DNA from: Abditibacterium sp.
GTDB taxonomy: Bacteria; Armatimonadota; Abditibacteriia; Abditibacteriales; Abditibacteriaceae
Length of the DNA: 43,643 nt
NCBI GenBank assembly: GCA_030448265.1
Contig: JAUJNG010000021.1
Location: 43,452-87,094 of the forward strand
Direction: 5' to 3'
This document shows positions 1 to 8,641 of the stretch, one piece after another; within the stretch, counting starts at the first letter, position 1; every line of letters starts with the position of its first letter. A program made the position numbers and the translations under genes. Under the pieces are notes generated by a model. That model did no database searches, had not been told where the DNA came from, and worked only from the letters and a program-made list of their open reading frames with translations.

Positions 1-71
1 AGCAAGATCTGACCGCACAACTTCAGAGCATCATCGAGCAACTCCAGCGCAGTCAGGGGGGGCAAAAGTAA
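1..71 (+). CDS. C-terminal end of an unidentified protein (cut by left edge)
   Basis: An open frame enters from the left edge and stops at a TAA at 69-71. Only the last 22 residues are visible. They are rich in Gln, Leu, Ile and Glu (LQSIIEQLQRS), as in an amphipathic or coiled-coil helix at a protein C-terminus. The gene runs toward the next gene, which is on the other strand, and a strong hairpin lies in the gap between them. The family cannot be named from this fragment. Confidence 0.5.
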   Translation, partial: QDLTAQLQSIIEQLQRSQGGQK

Positions 72-248
72 AAGGGCGGCAGAAGATCGCTTTAAAATCA
101 CTGCGGCGATTGTACGGTCGTTATTAACAGGCAGAGCGAATTTGAGTCGCAAAATGTCACAATGAAGACAGCGACAATCTGCCCTAAAGCTCTTGGACCT
201 TTCTGTTGCAACTTGAACGTGCGTCAATAGCACTGCATCAATGAGAAC

Positions 249-280
249 AACGGCCCCCTCTTTTTAGAGAGGGGGCCGTT
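249..280. terminator. Strong hairpin between convergent genes
   Basis: Bases 249-261 pair perfectly with 268-280, giving a 13-bp stem (AACGGCCCCCTCT and its complement) with a 6-base loop. It lies between the gene ending at 71 on the plus strand and the one ending at 418 on the minus strand. No T-tract follows on either side, so it is not a classical intrinsic terminator. Position and stability still fit a bidirectional 3'-end structure. Confidence 0.6.
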
Positions 281-417
281 GACTTGAGGATGGCTGGATG
301 CAGTTCTCTTTTTATTTACCCTTTACTGAGGTGCCGTGAGGCTCACCCCGAGGGTATGCCAACTTAGGCGAGAGAGGATTGTTGTTTATGTGCCCAAACG
401 TCGGGCGGCAAGTCGGC

Positions 418-1812
418 TTACTGAACCGGCTTTTCTCCTAAAGCATACATTCGGAAATCGGCGAAGCGGTTCTGGGTGAGAGGGGTCAACCATGGAAAGT
501 GTGTGTTGTCGAGGACGTAAGTCTTGCTCTCTCTTACTATTTGCTGCACGATCTTGGTGTCGACCTGAATAAAAGCCAATCCCAAACGGGCGCTGAAGGC
601 GGAAACCGAGTTGGGAAAGCGCTCGTGCAAGAGTTTGAACCCGCGATGGGCGCGCTCGTAATCGAACTGGGTGTCCATCGACAACTGCCCGATGGAACTC
701 GCAAAATCCCAGACGATTAACCCGTAAAAGATGTCGCCATCCGTGCCACCGATCTGGTCCGCCCGCGTCTTGAGCAGGGCCTCGGCTTCTCCCGCTTCGC
801 CAAACCAGCGCGGTAACAGGTTGTAAGCGTGTATGCGGTAAAGCGGCAGGTAATTGGGAAACTTCGCCGCTCCCTGGGCGAATAAGTCATCGAAAAACTT
901 TCGTGGCACACCCGCTAACCGGCCCCATCTCATTGCAGTTGTAAAAGCCAGCGGCGACGCGAAAGCGGCTCTGGGCAAAGCTTGCAAGGTCTGGGCGGCT
1001 CTTCCAAGGGCCGCGTCCATCCTGGCACTCATGGCGGGCGTGACCGTGGAGGCAAAACCGCCACCACGGGCCTTGGCAGCGACATCGGTCCACATACCAA
1101 TCGCCACCAAGCGCGCCAAATTTGACTGGGGGCGCGCCGCACGCCACTCTGCGATGCGCGCTTGAAGGGTCGCCTGGCCCGCTTTGGTTTTCAACAACCC
1201 CTCGAAGAAATGATCCAGGTGCGGCCAGCCCAGAACATCGGCAGCCTTGGACTTTTGGAGCGAGGCTGCCACCTTTTCGATTTCGTCGTAATTCTTGGAC
1301 GCCAGCAAAGACTCGGCTTTTTGCTTCCACGCGGTGGCTTCAAGTGCTGCATCGCCCGGCTTGTACTGCATGGGTTGAAGCTTCAAGCTTGGGTAGTAGC
1401 GACGGATATCGCGCGCGGTCGCCAGCATGTCGGAAAGCGAAGACGATGTTCCGCCGCTCGTTACTTGAGCCGTCGGATCGAGTTTGACCAGAGGCTCGAG
1501 TAACTTTATGGCCTGGTCGATGTCGCCGAGCTTATAAACGGCATCGGCTTCGGCGAAAGAGGCGGCGAGATCGGAGGAGTTGGCATCGGCTAACGCCTTT
1601 TTCCACGCGCGTGCGGCCTGAACAACGGCGGGCCAATCAGCCTTATCTTGCAAATCCTTGACGCGCTTGGCGCGCTCCTCCATCGTCGCGGGCCTGGTCT
1701 GAGTCGAGGCGGAGCCTGTTGGCTGAGTAGGGGCGGCGTGAGCGGCTCCGAAACTCAGGATCAGCGCGCCTAATGTCAACACGGCGGAGGTCAGCGGAGG
1801 AAGAAGTTGCAT
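418..1812 (-). CDS. Secreted helical-repeat (TPR/DUF4034-like) protein
   Basis: 464 residues. The ATG at 1812 is chosen over an upstream TTG at 1848 because it begins directly with a signal peptide: a Leu/Ala-rich core followed by a GAAHA-A cleavage-type site. The mature protein is almost wholly helical. The segment around residues 45-110 (QDKADWPAVVQAARAWKKAL, then DAVYKLGDIDQAIKLLEPLV) looks TPR-like. The middle part, with a short 'sLLASKNYDEIEKVAASLQ' element and an aromatic-rich stretch after it, resembles DUF4034 proteins. It is probably exported and acts by protein binding; no catalytic motif is visible. It is divergent from the glycoside hydrolase gene at 2149. Confidence 0.75.
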   Translation of the reverse strand: MQLLPPLTSAVLTLGALILSFGAAHAAPTQPTGSASTQTRPATMEERAKRVKDLQDKADWPAVVQAARAWKKALADANSSDLAASFAEADAVYKLGDIDQAIKLLEPLVKLDPTAQVTSGGTSSSLSDMLATARDIRRYYPSLKLQPMQYKPGDAALEATAWKQKAESLLASKNYDEIEKVAASLQKSKAADVLGWPHLDHFFEGLLKTKAGQATLQARIAEWRAARPQSNLARLVAIGMWTDVAAKARGGGFASTVTPAMSARMDAALGRAAQTLQALPRAAFASPLAFTTAMRWGRLAGVPRKFFDDLFAQGAAKFPNYLPLYRIHAYNLLPRWFGEAGEAEALLKTRADQIGGTDGDIFYGLIVWDFASSIGQLSMDTQFDYERAHRGFKLLHERFPNSVSAFSARLGLAFIQVDTKIVQQIVRESKTYVLDNTHFPWLTPLTQNRFADFRMYALGEKPVQ

Positions 1813-2148
1813 GGACTCAGTTGGTGTGGAAGATAGGTGACTTGTCAAGATCGTAAACCAATTAAAGTCGTCTCCTGAGCGTAGCGCGGCCTATCGCATT
1901 TGCAGGTGGTTCGGCGCTCTTGTGTGGCTTCGACTCGTGCAGACACCACAGTGGTGTAGTCTCAACGTGGCCTGATTGCCTGAGCAGCAAAGCAGCATTT
2001 TTGCGCATAAAACGCGTTATTTGTAATCCTCCCTCGTCCGATGGTTATTTGTCTTAAATTGAGTGTCTGATGGATTTTGTCTCGGCCTCCATGTATTTCA
2101 CCCCGCGGAGAAATCAGCAACACTCAATTAAGACAGATACCCATCTCC
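1813..2148. promoter_or_regulatory. Divergent intergenic region
   Basis: This 336-base gap separates two divergently transcribed genes for exported proteins, so it must hold both promoters. No unambiguous -35/-10 pair was identified. The part nearest the hydrolase start contains the inverted repeat listed separately. Otherwise no structure was seen. Confidence 0.4.
2050..2135 (+). repeat. Imperfect long inverted repeat just upstream of the glycoside hydrolase start
   Basis: The arm 2050-2071 (TGTCTTAAATTGAGTGT then CTGAT) is almost the exact reverse complement of 2113-2135 (ATCAG, CA, ACACTCAATT, AAGACA). One base and two bases are unpaired. The 41-base spacer contains the TTG and ATG codons of the alternative upstream starts. 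The right arm ends 14 bases before the ATG at 2149. In RNA this would be a leader hairpin; in DNA it could be a paired operator. Confidence 0.6.
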
Positions 2149-4521
2149 ATGAACTCTTGTCACTTTCGCTATTGGCTGGTTCTTTTGCTGACGGTGCTGT
2201 GCGGCGCTACGGGACGCGCTCAACTTGCGCGGGGCAGTCAATCGGACAATTCGTCTTCTCCATTTGGACTTAACGCGAGCGCTTGGTCACATCTGGGAGC
2301 CAACACCGACAACTTCGACGAGGCGCAGGGCGAGCGCCGTCTGGGCCTTCTCAGGGAATCCGGTGCGAAGTGGGACCGCGTCGATTTTTGGTGGGGGCGT
2401 ATCGAGCCGCGCCGCGGCGAGTTTGTGTGGCGCGATTACGACCGCGTGGTGGACAAATATCAGCGCGCCGGCGTGAGTCTGATGCCGATTCTGGCCTATG
2501 CTTCGGCATGGTCGAACGGCGTTGCGCCCGCCACTGACCAGGAGCGTGCGCTCTATGGTCGCTTCGTTTACAACACCGTTAGGCGCTACCGGGGCCGTGT
2601 GCATGTCTGGGAAATCTGGAATGAGCCGAACATCGGCCAGTTCTGGTCGCCGGTTCCCCGCGCGCGCGACTACGCGGCATTGCTTCAGGTCGCCTACCGC
2701 GAGGCCAAACGCGCTGATCCCACTTGCACGGTTGTGGGGGCCGCCACCGCGCTCGTTGATTACGGTTTCATCGAAGACCTGCTCGAACTGGGCTGTGGAC
2801 GCTTCATGGACGCGATTTCGATTCATCCCTATCAGGGCGATCTGGGCAGCGTGGGCCCAGAGCAGGGTGGACTGGTCAACAGCATCGGTTCACTCAAAAA
2901 GCTGCTCGCCGCCTACGGTGTGCGGCTGCCCATTTACATCACCGAGATGGGCTACACCACGCGACCCGGCGGCAAAGTCGGGGAGGATGAACAGGCCAAT
3001 TATTTAGTCCGCTCTTATGCCTTGGCGCTGGCGGCGGGTGTGCATCGCCTTTTCTGGTTCAATTTGCACGACTGGGAAGAACATTGGGGCTTGGTGCGCC
3101 CTGACTTCAGCCAAAAGCCCAGCTTCACTGCGTACCAAACCCTGGCTCGCTCAGTGGCTAACCTCAAACCAGCGGCGCTACTGGGGTTCGGAGGTAGCGC
3201 GCGCGGTGTGCTTTTCACTCGTAACGGCAGCACTCTTGGTCACGACACTCGTGTGGCCGTCGTGTGGGCGACCGGAGATGCCCAACGAGTGACGTTGGGC
3301 GGACGGCGCGCGTACGATGTCACGGGCGTCCCTGTGGGTGCGGGCCTTGTCACACTGGGACCGCGTCCGGTTTTTGTTGTGATGCCGCGCCTCAACAACG
3401 CCTCCTTGCGCCCGCTCCCCGCCTGGCCCACGCACATGGTGAGAGCACCGCGCGGGTTCACTCCGATCCCGCCGCCCTTGCCAACCCCTGCGAAATGGAC
3501 AGAACCAGCCTTCGAGCGCCGCGCTCTGGTGAGCCTGACCGCTGGGGAAGGCACTGCAGGAGCACCACTTCGTATTACGATTCCCAATGTCTCTATTGAT
3601 GCCATCGTGGTGAGACTGGATGCCGCGGGAAACGCGATGGGACGTGTTGTCGCGCAACGGGACGCGGCTTCCAATGCTTTGGTGTGGATGGCACCGCCCA
3701 ACGCGCGTCCACAGGCGCGCCTTTTTTATGTGGTCTACTGGCAAGGTAACAGGGCAGGGCAAAAAACCAACGATGACTCGACGACTCTAAGCGCCAAACC
3801 GAATTGGGTGGAAAACCAACAGTTACGACTCGAAACGCCAGGCGGCAAAACCATTGCCCGCATCATTCACAAACCGAGCGGCTGGATGAACCAGGGAGCC
3901 GAAGTCAGCGGCCTGTTTGCTGCCAGTTATAACGACAGCGCCAACGGGTGGCCGCGCCTTGATCCGGATGCCGAACTGGTGGAGACACGGCGCGAGAGTG
4001 GACCGGTTTTCGCCAGAGTAACGTCGCGCGTGCGCTTCGGCAGGGATCGACCCGATTACGTCTGGTCAGTCACGCTCTACCGCGGTTCCAGTCGTGTGGA
4101 TTGGACAGGAAAATGGCTGAATCGGGGAACGGGAGCGAAGAAATTCATTCATCTGGGCACCAGTTTTCCGCCCGGCACTCAAGTGCGCGGCCCCTACTCG
4201 GCGGCGACGTTGCCGCAGACGGGCGCGAGTTACGGCAAGTGGGCACTCATACCTGCCGTGCCTGACCAACCTGCCGAAGTGGGAATGCTCCTGGTCGCGC
4301 CGAATCGAAATCTCAGCACGCCGGGCTGGTCGAAGCATGCTGTGGTTGGCGTGGGCAGTCTCTATGAAGATACCGTGCCCGCTCAGGTCGAGGCGAGCCT
4401 GTTCATTCTGCCGCGCCGTGCCGCCACAGGTGAAGAAGCCGCGCGCCTTTACCGTCAGGTAGCGTTTCCAGCGCGGGTGCGGGTTGGCGTAGTTCAACGG
4501 CGTCCCCGTTCGCGGCGTTAG
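2149..4521 (+). CDS. Secreted glycoside hydrolase, clan GH-A (GH39/GH5-like)
   Basis: 790 residues. The ATG at 2149 starts a clear signal peptide (YWLVLLLTVLCGATGRAQ), so the longer frame from 2077 is not used. The N-terminal 330 residues form a (beta/alpha)8 glycosidase. The acid/base glutamate lies in IWNEPNIGQFW (E159), the nucleophile in YITEMGYTT (E266), and FWWGRIEP and AISIHPYQ are typical strand motifs. The C-terminal ~420 residues look like beta-sandwich modules and carry no obvious catalytic motif. The protein probably cleaves an extracellular or periplasmic glycan; the substrate cannot be read from sequence. GH39-type (PslG- or xylosidase-like) is the best guess, with other GH-A families possible. 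Confidence 0.85.
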   Translation: MNSCHFRYWLVLLLTVLCGATGRAQLARGSQSDNSSSPFGLNASAWSHLGANTDNFDEAQGERRLGLLRESGAKWDRVDFWWGRIEPRRGEFVWRDYDRVVDKYQRAGVSLMPILAYASAWSNGVAPATDQERALYGRFVYNTVRRYRGRVHVWEIWNEPNIGQFWSPVPRARDYAALLQVAYREAKRADPTCTVVGAATALVDYGFIEDLLELGCGRFMDAISIHPYQGDLGSVGPEQGGLVNSIGSLKKLLAAYGVRLPIYITEMGYTTRPGGKVGEDEQANYLVRSYALALAAGVHRLFWFNLHDWEEHWGLVRPDFSQKPSFTAYQTLARSVANLKPAALLGFGGSARGVLFTRNGSTLGHDTRVAVVWATGDAQRVTLGGRRAYDVTGVPVGAGLVTLGPRPVFVVMPRLNNASLRPLPAWPTHMVRAPRGFTPIPPPLPTPAKWTEPAFERRALVSLTAGEGTAGAPLRITIPNVSIDAIVVRLDAAGNAMGRVVAQRDAASNALVWMAPPNARPQARLFYVVYWQGNRAGQKTNDDSTTLSAKPNWVENQQLRLETPGGKTIARIIHKPSGWMNQGAEVSGLFAASYNDSANGWPRLDPDAELVETRRESGPVFARVTSRVRFGRDRPDYVWSVTLYRGSSRVDWTGKWLNRGTGAKKFIHLGTSFPPGTQVRGPYSAATLPQTGASYGKWALIPAVPDQPAEVGMLLVAPNRNLSTPGWSKHAVVGVGSLYEDTVPAQVEASLFILPRRAATGEEAARLYRQVAFPARVRVGVVQRRPRSRR

Positions 4522-4639
4522 GCAATTTCATACGGGCGGTGCCTGGAGGGTCTTTTCTTATATTTGATTTGGGACTGGAGCCTATCGCGGTTCTCTCCCC
4601 GTTCACATAATCCCAATATGGGAGCCTCGGCGGGGCGTC

Positions 4640-4948
4640 ATGCCTTTCAAAATGATAAGTCACAATGGGGAGGAGGTTGGGCCGCATTTCGCTCAAAACA
4701 AGCAAAGTGCGTCTTCCAAATTACGACGCGGGAAGAAACATTGCCCCGTTTGTTTAGCTCCGCTCGTCAAAAACGCTCCTCGCTCGCGGTCGGTTAGACA
4801 TTGTGTGTTGTGTCAGGCTCACATTTCTGGGGGTAAGCGATGTCGCAGATGTCAGGCTTCTGCAATTTGGGAAAACAAGAGCGGGGCAGCTTGCCAATCG
4901 TGCGGGTTGCATGGCAAAAAGGCCCAAGTCATTGCCGCTGAGCCGTGA
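4640..4948 (+). CDS. Small eight-cysteine double zinc-ribbon protein
   Basis: 102 residues with four CxxC knuckles: CPVC (35/38), CVLC (55/58), CRRC (68/71) and CQSC (85/88). The regular spacing and basic linkers are what argue that this short frame is real. Two stacked zinc ribbons are expected, probably binding nucleic acid or protein. It lies in a 527-base gap between two exported hydrolases and has no signal peptide. The start at 4640 is the first ATG of the frame; no strong ribosome binding site supports it. No family name is claimed. Confidence 0.62.
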   Translation: MPFKMISHNGEEVGPHFAQNKQSASSKLRRGKKHCPVCLAPLVKNAPRSRSVRHCVLCQAHISGGKRCRRCQASAIWENKSGAACQSCGLHGKKAQVIAAEP

Positions 4949-5048
4949 GCCGATCCATCTCACGCCAACCTACAGACCAACCCAGCAGACGATTATATCG
5001 TCAAGGGCCTTCCCCTTTTTGATCGACCAGATTCTAATTCTCTTCCCC

Positions 5049-6296
5049 ATGCGTATTCTCCCCCTGCTCGTTATCCTCGCTGCGCTCGTGGTCAGCCCTC
5101 TGCACTCCCGCGCCGAAATCCTCGTCAAAAACGGCGAATCCATCGCCTTCTTGGGCGACTCGATCACCCAGTTCGGCGCACAATCCGGTCCTGGCGGTTA
5201 TGTGCGCCTGGTCGAAAGCGGACTCGCCTCCCAGGGCATTAGGGTCACTGTTATCCCCGCCGGACTCAGTGCCAACAAATCCAACGATATGCTGGCCCGC
5301 CTCGAGAAAGACGTGCTGAGCAAGAAGCCAACATGGATGACTCTGAGTGTCGGCGTGAACGATGTCATGCACGGCGCGCGAGGCGTGGAGCTGGAGGACT
5401 ACAAGAAAAACGTCACTGCGATCCTTGACCGCGCTCAGCAAGCCGGTGTCAAGGTTGTGATCCTCACTGCAACCCAGATCGGTCTTCCCGTCACCAACCC
5501 CGAAAACACCAAGATGGCTGCCTACAACACCTTCCTGCGCGAGACCGCGAAGGCTCGCAACCTTCCCCTGGCCGATCTCAACGCCGCCATGGTCACCGAG
5601 CAGGCGTCACTCGAAATGGCGGGCATCAAGCGCGCACTCACCACCGACGGCGTCCACATGAACATCTATGGAGACCAGGTGATGGCCAGAGGCGTGCTGG
5701 CCGCTTTTGGCCTCAATTACCATCAACTTACCGCCGTCCAGGCCAAATGGAACGAGATGCCCGACCTCTTCCAGACCGCGCCCAGGATCAAACTCTCCCT
5801 CGCTGAACTCGCCGCGCTCGAAGCCTATGCTGCGAAGCAGAACAAGTCCGTCGACTCCGTCGTTGCCGAGCTCTCCGCTAACGCCATAAGCGCCGCGATT
5901 GGTGGTGGACCTGGAATTAAGATCTTCAAAACCGAAGGATTCACCTTGGCTTTGCCCCACGATGTAACGGTTCAGCAAGAGTTAAGGGCGGATTTCGTCA
6001 TATTATCCTTTAAGGCAGGTGACAAGCAGATACTCGCTGCTTACGCAGGAAACCATCCTTCGTTTCCGTCGAATGGTGTGCCTCCCCAGGCTGAAATCAA
6101 AGTCGGTAATATCAATGGACTACAGAGTAAAACGGTTACCTGGAAAGACCAAGAGGGGACATCATCTCGTGACACTCTCATCAGGGTTCACGATAAAGGC
6201 TGGCCGACGTATGTCCACATCTGGTATTCACGCGTTTCAAAAGACAGTGCCGAGGTCGCTGACAAAATCATAGAATCGCTGCGAGCCGCGAATTAA
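5049..6296 (+). CDS. Secreted SGNH/GDSL hydrolase with a C-terminal extra domain
   Basis: 415 residues. The ATG at 5049 opens a signal peptide (MRILPLLVILAALVVSPLHS, RAE); an upstream in-frame extension is ignored. Block I is FLGDSITQFG (catalytic Ser38), block III VGVNDVMHG (Asn104) and block V TTDGVHMN (Asp200, His203), so all catalytic residues are present. The esterase fold ends near residue 285. The last ~125 residues (from about 5910) form a separate module with lower GC than the first part. The probable role is an exported carbohydrate or acyl esterase. The same SGNH type recurs in the FKBP fusion gene at 26521. Confidence 0.85.
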   Translation: MRILPLLVILAALVVSPLHSRAEILVKNGESIAFLGDSITQFGAQSGPGGYVRLVESGLASQGIRVTVIPAGLSANKSNDMLARLEKDVLSKKPTWMTLSVGVNDVMHGARGVELEDYKKNVTAILDRAQQAGVKVVILTATQIGLPVTNPENTKMAAYNTFLRETAKARNLPLADLNAAMVTEQASLEMAGIKRALTTDGVHMNIYGDQVMARGVLAAFGLNYHQLTAVQAKWNEMPDLFQTAPRIKLSLAELAALEAYAAKQNKSVDSVVAELSANAISAAIGGGPGIKIFKTEGFTLALPHDVTVQQELRADFVILSFKAGDKQILAAYAGNHPSFPSNGVPPQAEIKVGNINGLQSKTVTWKDQEGTSSRDTLIRVHDKGWPTYVHIWYSRVSKDSAEVADKIIESLRAAN

Positions 6297-6528
6297 AATA
6301 GCCTGTATTCTGCTCATCGCTGGTCGGGGCCCTTTTCCTTGGCATCGCATGGATTGCGCCCTTGTTTGAGAACGTCGGCTCTCCATTCAGCGGCAAGCAG
6401 AAAGTGCAGGAGTTGAGGTCGCAGAGTCCTGAAAACTCCTCAACTGTCTGGTCGTTCAACGATCCATGTGGACCCACCAAAATTGGACATAAAACGTGTT
6501 ATCTGTGGCCAGAAAGAAGGTAGGTGCA
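6297..6528 (+). other. Gap with an open gene fragment lacking a start
   Basis: From 6302 to the TAG at 6521-6523 one plus-strand frame stays open and reads as a hydrophobic stretch (GALFLGIAWIAPLFENV) followed by a polar tail. It has no start codon and no recognised family. It may be the 3' remnant of a membrane-protein gene, or chance. The rest of the gap carries the ribosome binding site of the next gene (AAGGTAGG before the ATG at 6529). Confidence 0.25.
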
Positions 6529-6867
6529 ATGGCAACCAGCAGACAGGAAACAGAAAAGCAAGTCAAAGCATTTTTGTCGGAACAATGGAGTGTGGAACCA
6601 AAACAGCTCACGGGCCAAACCCGCCTTGAACATGATTTAGGTATCACGGGAGATGATGCCGAGGAAGTCATGGAGGCGTTTATGGACCAGTTTGAAGTAG
6701 ATATGTCGGAGTTCAAGTTCAATCGCTATTTTGGGCCAGAAGTCGGTTGTAATCCTGCGGTTTGGTTATGGTGTCGGCTTTTTATGCCTCAACTCCTCCA
6801 TTCAGAGCCAGTCACCATTGATGATTTGGTTAGCGCGGCAATGCAGAGGAAATGGACGCCAAAATAA
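6529..6867 (+). CDS. DUF1493-family acyl-carrier-protein-like protein
   Basis: 112 residues. The start at 6529 is preferred because a purine-rich site lies just upstream; a TTG or other start at 6496 would add 11 residues. The core HDLGITGDDAEEVMEAF, then FEVDMSEFKFNRYFGPE, is the hallmark of DUF1493. This family has the four-helix ACP fold, but where ACP has the phosphopantetheine serine in DSL it has acidic residues (GDDA). It therefore probably does not carry an acyl chain and more likely acts as a protein-binding module. It has no signal peptide. A separate ACP-like protein, but exported, is encoded at 24820. Confidence 0.75.
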   Translation: MATSRQETEKQVKAFLSEQWSVEPKQLTGQTRLEHDLGITGDDAEEVMEAFMDQFEVDMSEFKFNRYFGPEVGCNPAVWLWCRLFMPQLLHSEPVTIDDLVSAAMQRKWTPK

Positions 6868-6966
6868 TCTAACGGCCTCTCTTCCCCACACAATTCAAGC
6901 AATCAGAGCTTCGTAGCGGCCAGATCCAGCGAACCGCGACGGCCCAATGTCTGCATACAAACGCGA

Positions 6967-6988
6967 TAGCTAACGCGAAGTGCAAGTT
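6967..6988 (+). repeat. Left terminal inverted repeat of the IS982-type element
   Basis: The 22 bases match the reverse complement of 7960-7981 with one mismatch (A versus T in the centre). The outer half is itself nearly palindromic with the bases just outside (CGCGATAGCTAACGCG), which may reflect part of the transposase binding site. Confidence 0.8.
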
Positions 6989-7039
6989 GTAAAACGCCCA
7001 AGAACATGGTGAACCAATTGGTGCCAACCGGAGGACACC

Positions 7040-7961
7040 ATGAACTTGGACGAGATGATTATAGCGGTGTATTGCACCGTAGACGATGCCGTGAAACAGC
7101 TTTTGCCCCAACTGCCCCAAGGCCGCTTGCGCCAGAGCGGGCCACCCCGCTCCTGAGCGAGAGCGAAGTGCTCACCATTGAGGTGATGGGCTTGTTTCTG
7201 GGTCATGCACAGGACACAGCCACCTTCGACCTGTTCAGGCGCCAGCACCATACCCTGTTTCCGGTTCTGCCGCAGGTGCATCGCACCACCTACACCCGCC
7301 AGAGCGCCAATTTGTGGCGCCTCAAGGAACAGGTGTGGCAACATCTGGTGAATCAATTGCCTCATCATGCCCATCTGCACTTTCTCGACAGCGTGCCTTT
7401 GCCGGTGTGCCGCTTTGCCCGCGCCTCCTTCTGCCGCCGCTTTAAGTGCCAAGAGGCTACAGGTCTTCAAGCCAGCTACGGCTTTGATCATGTCGCTCGC
7501 CAGACCTTCTACGGCTTCCGCTTGCACTTGCAGGTCTCCTTTCCAGGCGTTGTGCGGCGCTTGGTGATAACACCCGCTCATGTCGCCGATGTGGCCGCAA
7601 CACCTGACCTGATGCAAGATGTGGAAGGCGTGGTCATTGGTGACCGCAACTACCACTCACCAGCCTTGCAAGAAGAACTTAAAACAGTGGCACCTCATGC
7701 TCGCTTACTCTCACCCCGCCCAAGAAGAAGACGTCCGCAGAGGACAAAAGGCGCAGCGCCCTCTTGAGCCGCTTGCGCTACCGCATCGAGACGGTCATTA
7801 GCCAGTGGTGCGGGCGCTTGCAACTCAAGGCGTGTCACGCCCGCGACACCTGGCACCTGAGCAGCCGACTACTGCGCGCCGTCCTGTGCCACACACTTTG
7901 TATCTTCCTGGCGTATCAACACGGCTTCAAGCCTCTCCAGTTCGCCAAACTCCTCGACTAA
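7040..7961 (+). pseudogene. IS982 family transposase, two frameshifts
   Basis: Translation begins at the ATG at 7040 (MNLDEMIIAVYCTVDDAVKQ), which matches the IS982 N-terminus. The frame is lost near 7150 and continues one frame back with LLSESEVLTIEVMGL. It carries the DDE residues in FLDSVPLPVC and VVIGDRNYHSPAL. A second shift in the same direction near 7710 leads into the C-terminal part (LRYRIETVISQWCGR) that supplies the final glutamate region. Both shifts fit single-base deletions. The stop at 7959-7961 runs into the right terminal repeat, a compact layout usual for IS elements. Confidence 0.78.
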
Positions 7962-7981
7962 CTTGCACATCGCGTTAGCTA
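7960..7981 (-). repeat. Right terminal inverted repeat of the IS982-type element
   Basis: Reverse complement of 6967-6988 with a single mismatch. It overlaps the last two bases of the transposase stop codon. Confidence 0.8.
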
Positions 7982-8023
7982 ACTTCTTCTCAACATCAAG
8001 GGCTCCATTTAGTATTTCTACGC

Positions 8024-8275
8024 TCAATCCGCGTCGATTTCTACGCCATGCTTTTTCGCGGCTCTCTTGATGCGTGCCTTGATCGTTTCCACCTCGTCCT
8101 TGTCGTATTTAGCAGCATTATCCTGGTGGTTGATGTAATTCCAGGCCGCACGCACATGTTCAGCGGTGTCAATTGGATATTTATTGTTCACTGAGTCAGC
8201 AAATTCGACATCACCATATTTGCGTTCACCATCTTCGGGGTTCACGTCGTCACGACGGTCAATCTTCGCACTCAT
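8024..8275 (-). CDS. Small DUF6582-like protein
   Basis: 83 residues, strongly charged. The conserved pattern KYGDVEFADSVNNKYPIDTA followed by EHVRAAWNYIN and a basic helix (IKARIKRAAKKHGVEI) matches a family of short bacterial proteins (DUF6582) often found near stress and mobile genes. Function is unknown. The ATG at 8275 has an AAGGAG-like purine stretch upstream. It reads on the same strand as the gene at 8333, with a 57-base gap, so the two may be co-transcribed. Confidence 0.75.
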   Translation of the reverse strand: MSAKIDRRDDVNPEDGERKYGDVEFADSVNNKYPIDTAEHVRAAWNYINHQDNAAKYDKDEVETIKARIKRAAKKHGVEIDAD

Positions 8276-8332
8276 AATTATCTCCTTTGTGGCGCTTTCT
8301 CAGCGTTTATTTAGCGTTCGCTGGTTCAGCGT

Positions 8333-8641
8333 TTACTTGCTTTGGGCATTGCGCTTTCGAGTGGCGGCTGCCTTCTGAGCGGAAGCAGATCGGTCAGCAG
8401 CAGAACGAGAAGCCGAAGCAGCTCCACCTTTTTCACCACCGGTTTTAGCCGGTTCTTTGTTCTCTGCCTTGCCTCGTCCTGAACCACTTTTTTTGCCTCC
8501 GCCAGAAGCTTTGTTGAGCGTCGCCCAGGCTCGGCTTTCAGCTTCCTCTTCAGGAACGCCACGCTTTTCGTACCCTTCCTCGATATGTTTGGCCTGGCGT
8601 TTTTGTTTGTCCGTATAGGCCGATTTATCACCTTGTGGCAT
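8333..8641 (-). CDS. Small basic protein of the 'plasmid stabilization'-like family
   Basis: 102 residues. The N-terminal half (MPQGDKSAYTDKQKRQAKHI, then EEGYEKRGV) and the following EEEAESRAWATLNKASGGGKKSGSGRG are characteristic of short proteins often annotated as plasmid stabilization proteins, although no biochemical role is established. The C-terminal ~45 residues are a low-complexity Ala/Ser/Lys/Arg tail, likely disordered and DNA-binding. It is upstream of the DUF6582-like gene on the same strand. The start ATG at 8641 is unambiguous. Confidence 0.72.
   Translation of the reverse strand: MPQGDKSAYTDKQKRQAKHIEEGYEKRGVPEEEAESRAWATLNKASGGGKKSGSGRGKAENKEPAKTGGEKGGAASASRSAADRSASAQKAAATRKRNAQSK

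Larger units (their letters stand above)
6967..7981 (+). mobile_element. IS982-family insertion sequence, decayed
   Basis: A 1015-base element bounded by 22-base terminal inverted repeats at 6967-6988 and 7960-7981 that differ at one position (core TAGCTAACGCGA and GTGCAAGTT). Length and the single internal transposase fit IS982. No clear target-site duplication was found next to the repeats, so the exact outer base may be off by a few. The transposase is broken by two frameshifts, so the copy is unlikely to move on its own. Confidence 0.8.

Noticed and set aside
887..1330. Other frames inside the secreted protein at 418
   Set aside because: They overlap a gene with a signal peptide and consistent codon use and show no motifs.
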